A stretch of 64,000 bases of DNA from Agrobacterium tumefaciens (GTDB taxonomy: Bacteria; Pseudomonadota; Alphaproteobacteria; Rhizobiales; Rhizobiaceae): contig JAGIAH010000013.1 of assembly GCA_017744915.1 (NCBI GenBank), forward strand, positions 48,309 to 112,308. Reading direction: 5' to 3'. Position numbers and translations under genes: made by a program. The notes under the pieces were generated by a model. That model was not told where the DNA came from, did not search any database, and saw nothing but the letters and a program-made list of their open reading frames with translations. This document shows positions 34,949-42,820 of the stretch, piece after piece. Numbering within the stretch: the stretch's first letter is position 1; every line of letters begins with the position of its first letter.

Positions 34949-35461
34949 ATGGAAAACCGAACCGGACTGCTTCGAATTGTCAGCTTTTTCCTTGCGTTCG
35001 GAATTGCAGTCATGGCCGATGTACCGGGCGTTGCTCCGGTCCAGAAGGCGCAGGCTGAGGCGGAATATTTCCCGACGCAGCAGGATTTTGTCGGAAAATG
35101 GAAGCTCACCGGTGCGACCAGCCGCCCGCCGCGGGATACGAAGACCGAGCCGACCGCCCAGCAGGAAACGGATGCGACACTGTTCCAGGAAACGGTGACG
35201 ACTTTTTATTCCGCCTTCGATTATCTGGAGATCACGGCTGACGGACGCTACAATTTCCATCAAGCCGGTGATCCGCCGTCCGCTTGCGTCTGGTGCGGAA
35301 CATGGTCGTTCAACAAGAGCTCGTTATGGCTCAAGCTGGATACGGCGCCGAGGCTCGATATCTATGCGAAGGACGGCGATATGCAGATGACCTACACCGC
35401 CGAACCCGACAAGAAGTCGAGATACAAGTGGCTGGTTTTTGGCTGGACCAAGATCGAGTAA
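34949..35461 (+). CDS. Secreted hypothetical protein, lipocalin-like
   Basis: A 170-residue protein with a signal peptide (IVSFFLAFGIAVMADVPGVA, probable cut after QAEA near residue 38). The mature part has YFPTQQDFVGKWKLTGATSR, then DYLEITADGRYNFHQAG, CVWCGTWSFNKSSLWLKLDT and MTYTAEPDKKSRYKWLVFGW. The G-x-W start and repeated beta strands suggest a small beta-barrel like lipocalins, and the two Cys may form a disulfide. No function is known. It follows the MarR-linked membrane protein by 78 bases on the same strand and might be co-regulated. Confidence 0.65.
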   Translation: MENRTGLLRIVSFFLAFGIAVMADVPGVAPVQKAQAEAEYFPTQQDFVGKWKLTGATSRPPRDTKTEPTAQQETDATLFQETVTTFYSAFDYLEITADGRYNFHQAGDPPSACVWCGTWSFNKSSLWLKLDTAPRLDIYAKDGDMQMTYTAEPDKKSRYKWLVFGWTKIE

Positions 35462-35611
35462 GTCGCAGCTTTCCGGAAGAAACGAGCAAGTATTCATCGT
35501 GGCTGGATCAGCAATCAATTTTAAGTTGTTGTTGTGGTTGAAGATGTTTGACGGCGCACTCACAATCGCGCAAAGCTATGGTACCAACCACATTTGACGG
35601 ACCGGGATGCC

Positions 35612-35953
35612 ATGACGAATTTTCTGTCTTTTGATGATGTCACCGAAGTGGAGCATGGCGCGCCCGCGCCGGAAAGGCTGATATCCGGTGATCCCAGATT
35701 CACGACATGGAATCTCGAAGAGGCTCCCGGCGGCATCTATGCCGGCATCTGGCAGTCCACGCCCGGCAAATGGCGGGTGGTCTATGATGAGTGGGAGTAT
35801 TTCAGCATTCTCGAAGGCCATTCCATCCTGACTGAAGACGGCGGCACACCGCGTGATCTGAGGCCGGGTGATCGCGTCGTCCTGCGCCCGGGCTTTACCG
35901 GTACCTGGGAAGTCGTGGAAACCACGCGCAAGGACTACGTCATCCGGCTTTGA
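35612..35953 (+). CDS. Cupin-domain protein, DUF861 type
   Basis: A 113-residue single-domain cupin. TTWNLEEAPGGIYAGIWQST, WRVVYDEWEYFSILEGHSIL and LRPGDRVVLRPGFTGTWEVV are the strands of the (S)-ureidoglycine aminohydrolase-like DUF861 family. The sequence has GHSI where many cupins have a metal-binding His pair, so activity is uncertain. The start is ATG at 35612 with GGGA upstream; a TTG at 35594 is possible. It stands alone on the plus strand and converges on the ArsR regulator gene, 14 bases apart. Confidence 0.8.
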   Translation: MTNFLSFDDVTEVEHGAPAPERLISGDPRFTTWNLEEAPGGIYAGIWQSTPGKWRVVYDEWEYFSILEGHSILTEDGGTPRDLRPGDRVVLRPGFTGTWEVVETTRKDYVIRL

Positions 35954-35967
35954 GGCCGGAGGACGGC

Positions 35968-36291
35968 TTAAAGCTGCTGTTGCCCATCGAATTCAAGAAT
36001 CGATGGCAGGAGCCCGGGAAAACGGGCTTCCATATCCTCCAGACGGACGACGCTGATATTTTCGACGCCCTGTTTATGGGTGCGGATCAATCCGGCCTCG
36101 CGCAGGATTCGCATATGGCTGGAAAGGGTTGAGCGGGGCATATCCTGACAGGGCGCTGCCGCGCCGCAATTTTGCCCGGACTCGGACCCCCATAATTTGC
36201 GGATGATGCCCATTCGTGCGGGTTCGCCGAGGGCAGCCAGCACGGCCGTGAGCGATATGTCCTCGCGAGCGGGATGAAAAAACTGAACCAT
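35968..36291 (-). CDS. ArsR/SmtB family transcriptional regulator
   Basis: A 107-residue winged-helix regulator. SLTAVLAALGEPARMGIIRK is the family start, and RSTLSSHMRILREAGLIRTH is the recognition helix and wing. It has Cys residues in GQNCGAAAPCQDM, but not the ELCVCDL metal box, so it may sense something other than metals. It is divergent from the SDR gene at 36389, and a symmetric CCG/CGG site lies in the 97-base gap. It probably represses that gene and itself. Confidence 0.9.
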   Translation of the reverse strand: MVQFFHPAREDISLTAVLAALGEPARMGIIRKLWGSESGQNCGAAAPCQDMPRSTLSSHMRILREAGLIRTHKQGVENISVVRLEDMEARFPGLLPSILEFDGQQQL

Positions 36292-36339
36292 GGATCGGCT
36301 CTAGCATATGGATTGACAGGCTTCAATATTTCAATAAAA

Positions 36340-36366
36340 CCGAAATACCGAATTACGGTTATTCGG
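36340..36366. promoter_or_regulatory. Candidate ArsR operator, CCG-N5-CCG-N5-CGG-N5-CGG
   Basis: Four trinucleotides CCG, CCG, CGG, CGG are spaced by exactly five AT bases each and form a 27-base dyad centred on 36353, between the arsR start (36291) and the SDR start (36389). CCGAAATACCG on one side and CGGTTATTCGG on the other are near-perfect mirror half-sites. It likely covers the SDR promoter. Confidence 0.6.
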
Positions 36367-36388
36367 AAACTTAGATATGGAGTTTGCA

Positions 36389-37147
36389 ATGTCTGGAATA
36401 TTCAGCGGGCAAGTGGTCGTCGTCACGGGCGGATCGACCGGCATCGGCTTTTCAGTCGCCAAATTGTTTCTGGAAGGTGGGGCGTCTGCGGTCTATGTGA
36501 CGGGCCGCAATTCGGCCAATCTCGATGCCGCCATCGCCAAACTCGGGAAGGGGGCAATCGGCTTCGTTTCTGACGTTGCGAAGCTCTCGGACCTGGAACA
36601 GCTCAAGAGCCGCATAGAGGCAGACGGGCGGAAAGTGGATGTGCTGGTCGCCAATGCCGGCATCGCGGAGAATAACGATCTTGGCGAGACCCACGAGGCA
36701 CTTTACGACCGGATTTTCGATATCAACGTGAAGGGCGTATTCTACACGGTGCAGACGCTGTTGCCCGTGCTGCGCGACGGCGGTTCGATCGTATTGACGG
36801 GTTCGATCGTCGGCAACAAGGGCATGGAAAGACTGAGCGCTTACAATGCCTCGAAAGCGGCGGTCCGATCATTCGCCCGCAGCTTTGCCAATGACCTGAA
36901 GGGACGCGGCATCCGCGTCAATACGGTCAGCCCGGGTGTCACCCGCACGCCGATCATGGAAAATGGACTGAAGATGGACGACGAAAAGATCGCCGGTTTC
37001 AAGGCCTACCTGAAGGATGCGGCACCGATCGGCCGGATGGCCGACCCCGACGAAATTGCCGAGGCAGTGCTGTTTCTGGCCTCTTCCAAGGCCAGCTACA
37101 TAACGGGTGTGGAACTCTCCGTGGACGGCGGATTGGCGCAGATCTAA
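36389..37147 (+). CDS. Short-chain dehydrogenase/reductase
   Basis: A 252-residue classical SDR. VVVVTGGSTGIGFSVAKLFL is the cofactor-binding T-G-x3-G-x-G motif, VLVANAGIAENND the NAG motif, VLTGSIVGNKGMERLSAYNA contains the catalytic Ser and Tyr, and SKAAVRSFARSFANDLKGRG the Lys. The C-terminus ITGVELSVDGGLAQI is typical. ATG at 36389 with GGAG seven bases upstream is preferred to 36377. Regulation by the divergent ArsR protein is likely. The substrate is unknown. Confidence 0.9.
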   Translation: MSGIFSGQVVVVTGGSTGIGFSVAKLFLEGGASAVYVTGRNSANLDAAIAKLGKGAIGFVSDVAKLSDLEQLKSRIEADGRKVDVLVANAGIAENNDLGETHEALYDRIFDINVKGVFYTVQTLLPVLRDGGSIVLTGSIVGNKGMERLSAYNASKAAVRSFARSFANDLKGRGIRVNTVSPGVTRTPIMENGLKMDDEKIAGFKAYLKDAAPIGRMADPDEIAEAVLFLASSKASYITGVELSVDGGLAQI

Positions 37148-37165
37148 GGGCGCTTGGCCCCTTGA

Positions 37166-38413
37166 TTACCAGCTGAGATCGAGCCGCTCCAGACCATGGA
37201 AGTGATAGACGTCCTTCACCTTGGGCGGCTCGGCAATCTTCAAGCCCGGCAGGCGCTTGAAAAGCAGGGGCAGGGCGAGATTGAGCTCCAGCCTTGCAAG
37301 CGGCGCGCCGATGCAGAAATGGATGCCGGCGCCGAAAGAGACATTGGCGCCTTCATTGCGGTCCGGCTGGAAGGCCAGCGGATCGGTAAACTTCGCCGGA
37401 TCGAGGTTGGCGGCGGCCAGAATGAGGCTGACCTTGTCACCACGCTTGAATTGCACGCCGTCGATCTCGACCGGTTCCAGAACCCAGCGCTGGAAGATGT
37501 GGACGGGTGCGCAGATGCGCAGCGTTTCCTCCACCGTGCGTTCCGTGGCCGTCTCGTCGTTGAACAGGGTCTCGGGGGCGATGCCGCTTTCGAGAATGAT
37601 GCGCACGGAATTGCCGATCTGGTGCACGGTCGCCTCGTGCCCGGCATTCAGGAGCACGATGGTGGTGGAGACCAGCTCGTCATCGGTCAGATATTGCCCC
37701 TTGTGCTCGGTGTGGATCATGTGGCTCAGCAGGTCGTCCTTCGGCTCGGCCCGCCGTGCGGCGATCACGCTGCGCACATAGTCTGAAAATTCCCGTGCGG
37801 CCCTGTCGGCCAGAAGCTCGTCCTCGGTGGTGCGCTTGAACATGTACATGCCGACATAGGCATGTGACCATTTCAGAAGCTGCGGCCCCATCTCCTCGGG
37901 AATGCCAATCATGCGGGCGATCATCGTCACCGGAATGATGTCGGCATAGGAGGAGAGCAGTTCCGTCTCGCCGTTCCGTTCGAAGGCGTCGATCAGGCGG
38001 TTGGCGAGTTCCTCGATTTCCGGCTTCATCTTGTCGACATGCCGCGAAACGAAGGCGCGGTTGATGAGGGTGCGCAGCCGCGTGTGTTCCGGCGGCTCCA
38101 GCTCCAGAAGCGAATGCTGCTCTGCCAGGTCGAAATGTCTTACATGCTCGAGCGGCTGGGGCAGGCCGATCTCTTCGCGGCTCGCCACATGCAGGATTTG
38201 CCGGCCGAAGCGGCGGTCGCGCAGAAGCGCGCTGACATGGTCATAGCCGGTGAAGAACCATTGCCGCTGCTCTTCCCAATAAAAGGTCGGACATTGCGCA
38301 TGCAGGGCGGCATAGACCGGATTCGGATCGTTATAGAAGGCCGGATCGCGGGCATCGAGCGAAACGCGGCGGGTCGTGGGGTCGATTTTGAGAAAGGGAA
38401 ATGTCGCTGTCAT
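37166..38413 (-). CDS. Cytochrome P450
   Basis: A 415-residue soluble P450 monooxygenase. SFGAGIHFCIGAPLARLELN near residue 355 has the heme-ligand Cys; VLLNAGHEATVHQIGNSVRI is the I-helix with the A-G-x-E-A-T oxygen-binding block; EETLRICAPVHIFQRWVLEP is the E-x-x-R helix. DPAFYNDPNPVYAALHAQCP is the usual start. ATG at 38413 is chosen over the TTG at 38419. No ferredoxin or reductase gene is adjacent, so electron donors must be elsewhere. The substrate is unknown. It converges on the SDR gene, 18 bases apart, and follows the diguanylate cyclase gene on the same strand. Confidence 0.93.
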   Translation of the reverse strand: MTATFPFLKIDPTTRRVSLDARDPAFYNDPNPVYAALHAQCPTFYWEEQRQWFFTGYDHVSALLRDRRFGRQILHVASREEIGLPQPLEHVRHFDLAEQHSLLELEPPEHTRLRTLINRAFVSRHVDKMKPEIEELANRLIDAFERNGETELLSSYADIIPVTMIARMIGIPEEMGPQLLKWSHAYVGMYMFKRTTEDELLADRAAREFSDYVRSVIAARRAEPKDDLLSHMIHTEHKGQYLTDDELVSTTIVLLNAGHEATVHQIGNSVRIILESGIAPETLFNDETATERTVEETLRICAPVHIFQRWVLEPVEIDGVQFKRGDKVSLILAAANLDPAKFTDPLAFQPDRNEGANVSFGAGIHFCIGAPLARLELNLALPLLFKRLPGLKIAEPPKVKDVYHFHGLERLDLSW

Positions 38414-38500
38414 GCCCAAGGTCTATTCTGCGCGCGGCGCTTTGGGAAGGGCGGGAACGCCTCTTGGGTGCTTCCCGACTGTCACCGTATGGTTACATCG

Positions 38501-39748
38501 TCACCGGCCGGCGATGGCCGAAATCCGGTTCAGCGCCGCGACCTGCCGGTCGGCATTGTTGTCCATCGGGCTTTCGTCCCGGTCCGGGGCGGGCACGACG
38601 ACATTGGCGGAGTTCACGTGGATGACAGTCCGGTTGCGCCCGGCCTTCTTGGCGGCATAAAGCGCACGGTCGGCCTCAGTCATCATCACGCTCAGCTCGG
38701 CATCCTTGATCAGGGCTTCGGATATGCCGACGCTTGTCGTCACCTTGATGGCTTCGTTGCGGGCGGTGATCTTCGAAAGGCGCAGATTGCAGCGGATGGC
38801 CTCCGCAAGGGTCACGGTGCTGGAAGGGCTCTCGACTTCAGCCACCAGCGCGAATTCCTCGCCGCCCATCCGGACGAAAAGGCCGCGATCGCCGATCACG
38901 CGTTGTGCGATATTGCAGAAATGCACGAGTACGGCATCGCCGGACTGATGCCCGTATCTGTCATTGATCTTCTTGAAATGGTCGATATCGAAAAGAACCA
39001 GCGCCACGTAGCGGTCGGAGCCGTGCGAGCGCTTCTTGATGCGTTCGAACTCCTCCAGCAGGCCACGCCGGTTGAGGACACCGGTCAGATGATCGGTCAT
39101 GGCGAGCCGGTGGAGACGAATCTCCGTATCCTCCATGATGATCTTCGCGCTGATCATGATGATGGCTGTAAAGCCGAGCATGCCGGAAATGGAGAGCGCC
39201 GATGTCATGGGAATGGCATTGGGAACCGCGGCATTGGCCGGGATGACGATGGAAGCGACGATCGCTCCGGCAAAAGCCTGCAGGATCAGGATCGTGGCCA
39301 GTACCTTTCGGCTGCGTGATGCGCGCGCCCTGCTGGCGAAAAGCACGCCGGCGAGCATGAAATAACCCGTGGCCGCGCTGGCATGATAAAGCAGGATGCG
39401 AGCAACCATGTCTTCACGCACTGAGGGCACGAACATTCCGGCGATCCACAGCAGGGCCGGAATGGCGATCCAGCCGCCGAGCTTACGCTGCTCGAAGCAC
39501 AAGAGGCCCGCGAGCCAGAAGCCGAAGGCGGAAAGTGCCAGCGTATTGCCGACCTGAATGGACAGAAAACTGGGAATATCCCCGCGAAGCGCCACCATGA
39601 CGGTGCCGAAGCCTGTGGCGAGGAAACCGGTGGCGAAATAGAGATTATGCCAGCGGGAAGGGCGGTGCAGCCACAGCATTCCCAAAAGCACGGCCAGGGT
39701 GAACGTCTCCGCCGCCCATAGTAGCGTGCTCGTCTTTGCATCCAGCAT
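38501..39748 (-). CDS. Membrane diguanylate cyclase (GGDEF)
   Basis: A 415-residue protein with about six membrane helices in the first 200 residues and a GGDEF domain after them. AMTDHLTGVLNRRGLLEEFE begins the domain, LVLFDIDHFKKINDRYGHQS is the nucleotide-binding loop and FVRMGGEEFALVAEV has an intact GGEEF active site near residue 294. The R-x-x-D inhibitory site five residues before it is not present (RGLF), so product inhibition may be absent. It makes cyclic di-GMP, which in Agrobacterium promotes surface attachment and the unipolar polysaccharide. A direct link to the cluster in this window is not shown. Confidence 0.9.
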   Translation of the reverse strand: MLDAKTSTLLWAAETFTLAVLLGMLWLHRPSRWHNLYFATGFLATGFGTVMVALRGDIPSFLSIQVGNTLALSAFGFWLAGLLCFEQRKLGGWIAIPALLWIAGMFVPSVREDMVARILLYHASAATGYFMLAGVLFASRARASRSRKVLATILILQAFAGAIVASIVIPANAAVPNAIPMTSALSISGMLGFTAIIMISAKIIMEDTEIRLHRLAMTDHLTGVLNRRGLLEEFERIKKRSHGSDRYVALVLFDIDHFKKINDRYGHQSGDAVLVHFCNIAQRVIGDRGLFVRMGGEEFALVAEVESPSSTVTLAEAIRCNLRLSKITARNEAIKVTTSVGISEALIKDAELSVMMTEADRALYAAKKAGRNRTVIHVNSANVVVPAPDRDESPMDNNADRQVAALNRISAIAGR

Positions 39749-40202
39749 TGCAAAATCCTATCTGCGCCATAATGCGGTAAAAAGCGGGCCCTTTCGCACG
39801 AGGTGCGTTATGCCCGCTGGAATTGTTGAGCTGCCATTTTGCCCGGAAGGGCCCATTCCCTGATGGGAACCGGAAATTCGCTGGGCAGTATCAGCAGCAA
39901 ATACCTAACGAGTTCTTGCCGGTGAGAAGTTATATCTGTGCATGGCAGGCAATTTTTACCTCCGTCGCGGGCCATAGTAAAAAAATGGTGGCGGCGGGTG
40001 AAAGGGGGGCGACCGGCCCCGTCCGGTTCGAAACCCCTGCCAGGCCGGGCCCCGACGGCCTGCAAACGCTGTTGAGCCGTTAAGGATATGCGGCTTCGTG
40101 TCTTGAAGTGCGGGGCAGGGACACTCTATGTAGGGAGTATGAAGGTTAGAAGTGATTCCGGAGCGGTTTTCCGCGAAGGGCAGAGTTTGACAAAGGACGG
40201 AC
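39749..40202. other. Intergenic region upstream of clpP
   Basis: A 454-base gap between divergent genes with no believable frame. Near its right end CTTGAA (40102-40107) and TATGTA (40127-40132) could form a clpP promoter. The rest shows no repeat or terminator. Confidence 0.4.
40102..40132 (+). promoter_or_regulatory. Possible clpP promoter
   Basis: CTTGAA at 40102-40107 and TATGTA at 40127-40132 are about 18-19 bases apart, 70 bases before the clpP ATG. It could be read by the housekeeping or the heat-shock sigma factor; the spacing is long for the latter. Confidence 0.35.
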
Positions 40203-40835
40203 ATGAAAAATCCAGTTGATACCGCCATGGCTCTGGTGCCGATGGTCGTTGAGCAGACCAATCGCGGCGAACGCTCCTACGACATATTTTCCCGTCTTCT
40301 CAAGGAACGCATCATTTTCCTCACCGGCCCGGTGGAAGACCAGATGGCGTCGCTCGTCTGCGCGCAGCTCCTTTTCCTCGAGGCTGAAAACCCGAAGAAG
40401 GAAATCGCGCTCTACATCAATTCGCCGGGTGGCGTCGTGACCGCCGGCATGGCGATCTACGATACGATGCAGTTTATTCGCCCTGCCGTCTCGACGCTCT
40501 GCGTCGGCCAGGCCGCATCCATGGGCTCGCTGCTTCTGGCTGCCGGTGAGAAGGGAATGCGTTTCGCAACCCCGAACGCCCGCATCATGGTGCACCAGCC
40601 TTCCGGCGGTTTCCAGGGCCAGGCATCGGATATCGAGCGTCACGCCCGCGACATCATCAAGATGAAGCGTCGTCTCAATGAAGTCTACGTGAAGCACACC
40701 GGCCGCACGCTCGAAGAGGTTGAAAAAACCCTTGATCGCGACCACTTCATGGATGCAGACGAGGCGAAGGACTGGGGCGTGATCGACAAGATCCTGACCT
40801 CGCGCCAGGAAATCGAGGGCGCCGCCGCGAATTGA
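40203..40835 (+). CDS. clpP: ATP-dependent Clp protease proteolytic subunit
   Basis: A 210-residue serine peptidase that forms the double seven-mer chamber fed by ClpX or ClpA. The catalytic Ser is in [20 protein letters not shown], the His in [19 protein letters not shown], and the Asp in the loop after [38 protein letters not shown] is the usual oxyanion strand. The N-terminus has a short extra piece that may be processed. clpX follows 292 bases downstream, and lon and hupB after it, an order common in Proteobacteria. The promoter lies in the gap before it. Confidence 0.97.
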   Translation: MKNPVDTAMALVPMVVEQTNRGERSYDIFSRLLKERIIFLTGPVEDQMASLVCAQLLFLEAENPKKEIALYINSPGGVVTAGMAIYDTMQFIRPAVSTLCVGQAASMGSLLLAAGEKGMRFATPNARIMVHQPSGGFQGQASDIERHARDIIKMKRRLNEVYVKHTGRTLEEVEKTLDRDHFMDADEAKDWGVIDKILTSRQEIEGAAAN

Positions 40836-41127
40836 GGCGCGCCGCTTTCTGACGTTTGTTTGACCCCGCAAAAGTAATTTCGGGGCTTTCAACCGCAACA
40901 GAAAGCGATATTAGTATATATAAAGGCTATGTTGAGTTTTTATGACGTGGCCTTTGGTTTGATGGGGAATTCGTTGCAGCCGGTTGTCAGCTCCTGTATC
41001 TGATACGGCTAGTACCCCGGGAAACGAGGCGGATACGGCAATGCACCCCAAGGCGGGCCGTATCTGCGGGCGGTAAGTTGACCGCGATCCGTTTGGCGGA
41101 CCTGCGGCGTGCTGGAAGGAAAGAGAT

Positions 41128-42405
41128 ATGAGCAAAGTCAGCGGCAGCAACGGCGGCGACTCTAAGAATACACTCTATTGTTCATTCTGCGGCAAGAGCC
41201 AGCACGAAGTCCGGAAACTCATTGCCGGACCGACGGTATTCATCTGCGATGAATGCGTCGAATTGTGTATGGACATCATCCGCGAGGAGAACAAGACGTC
41301 GATGGTGAAGTCGCGTGAGGGTGTTCCCACCCCGCAGGACATCATCAAGATCCTCGACGAATATGTCATCGGTCAGAAGCAGGCGAAGAAGATCCTGTCG
41401 GTGGCCGTTCACAACCACTACAAGCGCCTCGCGCACGCCTCCAAGAACGGCGATGTCGAGCTGGCGAAGTCGAACATCATGCTCGTCGGTCCGACGGGTT
41501 GCGGCAAGACCTATCTTGCCCAGACGCTCGCCCGCATCATCGACGTTCCCTTCACCATGGCGGATGCAACGACGCTGACCGAAGCCGGCTATGTCGGTGA
41601 GGACGTGGAAAACATCATCCTGAAGCTGCTTCAGGCTGCGGATTACAATGTCGAGCGCGCCCAGCGCGGTATCGTCTATATCGACGAAGTCGACAAGATT
41701 TCCCGCAAGTCGGACAACCCGTCCATCACGCGTGACGTGTCGGGCGAGGGCGTTCAGCAGGCGCTTCTGAAGATCATGGAAGGCACGGTCGCTTCCGTTC
41801 CGCCGCAGGGCGGCCGCAAGCATCCGCAGCAGGAATTCCTGCAGGTGGATACGACCAACATCCTGTTCATCTGCGGTGGCGCCTTTGCCGGCCTCGACAA
41901 GATCATCTCGGCCCGTGGTGAAAAGACCTCGATCGGCTTCGGTGCGACCGTCAAGGCGGAAGACGATCGCCGTGTGGGCGAAGTGCTGCGCGAGCTGGAG
42001 CCGGAAGATCTGGTGAAGTTCGGCCTGATCCCGGAATTCATCGGCCGTCTGCCTGTTCTGGCGACGCTGGAGGACCTCGACGAGGATGCGCTGATCCAGA
42101 TCCTGTCCGAGCCGAAGAACGCGCTGGTCAAGCAGTATCAGCGCCTGTTCGAGATGGAAGACGTGGAACTGACCTTCCACGAGGACGCGCTGCGCGAGAT
42201 TGCCCGCAAGGCGATCACCCGCAAGACCGGCGCCCGCGGCCTGCGCTCGATCATGGAAAAGATCCTGCTGGATACCATGTTCGAACTGCCGACCCTGGAA
42301 GGCGTACGTGAAGTTGTTATCTCCAACGATGTCGTCAGTGGCGTCGCGCGTCCGCTCTACATCTATGCGGATCGTCAGGAAGAAAAGACCAACGTTTCGG
42401 CCTGA
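41128..42405 (+). CDS. clpX: ATP-dependent Clp protease ATP-binding subunit ClpX
   Basis: This 425-residue AAA+ unfoldase feeds substrates to ClpP. The N-terminal zinc domain has four Cys ([21 protein letters not shown]). Walker A is GPTGCGKT, Walker B VYIDEVDK, and [36 protein letters not shown] and [19 protein letters not shown] are family blocks; the IGF loop that docks on ClpP is SIGFG. The length is normal. It is separated by 292 bases from clpP and probably has its own promoter. A terminator lies downstream. Confidence 0.97.
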   Translation: MSKVSGSNGGDSKNTLYCSFCGKSQHEVRKLIAGPTVFICDECVELCMDIIREENKTSMVKSREGVPTPQDIIKILDEYVIGQKQAKKILSVAVHNHYKRLAHASKNGDVELAKSNIMLVGPTGCGKTYLAQTLARIIDVPFTMADATTLTEAGYVGEDVENIILKLLQAADYNVERAQRGIVYIDEVDKISRKSDNPSITRDVSGEGVQQALLKIMEGTVASVPPQGGRKHPQQEFLQVDTTNILFICGGAFAGLDKIISARGEKTSIGFGATVKAEDDRRVGEVLRELEPEDLVKFGLIPEFIGRLPVLATLEDLDEDALIQILSEPKNALVKQYQRLFEMEDVELTFHEDALREIARKAITRKTGARGLRSIMEKILLDTMFELPTLEGVREVVISNDVVSGVARPLYIYADRQEEKTNVSA

Positions 42406-42435
42406 TCGGCTGGTCCGGTACTGTAATGAAATCAG

Positions 42436-42462
42436 AAGGCCCGCATTCGTGCGGGCCTTTTC
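42436..42462 (+). terminator. Rho-independent terminator after clpX
   Basis: AAGGCCCGC-ATTC-GTGCGGGCCTT forms a strong hairpin ending in TTTT, about 30 bases after the clpX stop. It separates clpX from lon. Confidence 0.8.
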
Positions 42463-42711
42463 CGTTGTCTGCGGCGCATGAAACTTGCGCCTAACTTGGC
42501 GAAGCCCGATTTTGCGTTTGGAGCGGATTGCGCTTTGCTGATAAAGTCTTACAACTGATTTGCAGCGCGATATGACGGAAATGTGAATTCCCGTCGGCGA
42601 CCCGGTTCCCATGTCCTCAGGGATAACCGGAAATGTCGGGAGTATGAGCCGGCGCTGGGTTTTGTTGAATTTCACGGTCTTGCCGCTGCGCGAGACTGTC
42701 TGTTCCTCCGA

Positions 42712-42740
42712 CTTGAAATCGGCGTTTCGAAACTCCACTT
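42712..42740 (+). promoter_or_regulatory. Heat-shock (RpoH-type) promoter of lon
   Basis: CTTGAAA at 42712-42718, then 14 bases, then CTCCACTT at 42733-42740, close to the RpoH consensus CTTGAAA-N14-CCCCATTT. It lies about 80 bases before the lon ATG. Lon is a known heat-shock gene in many Proteobacteria, which agrees. The start site is not proven. Confidence 0.5.
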
Positions 42741-42820
42741 TCAGTCTCGAGAAATGAATGTGCCGGATGCCCCAAGCTGTCCGGCAAAGTGTCCCGAAAG
42801 GGACCAGGAAAGGAAATGAT

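Larger units (their letters stand above)
42406..42820. other. Intergenic region between clpX and lon
   Basis: A 415-base gap. It holds the clpX terminator at 42436-42462 and a heat-shock-type promoter for lon at 42712-42740, listed separately. No gene is seen; a plus frame at 42583-42819 is not supported. Confidence 0.5.
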
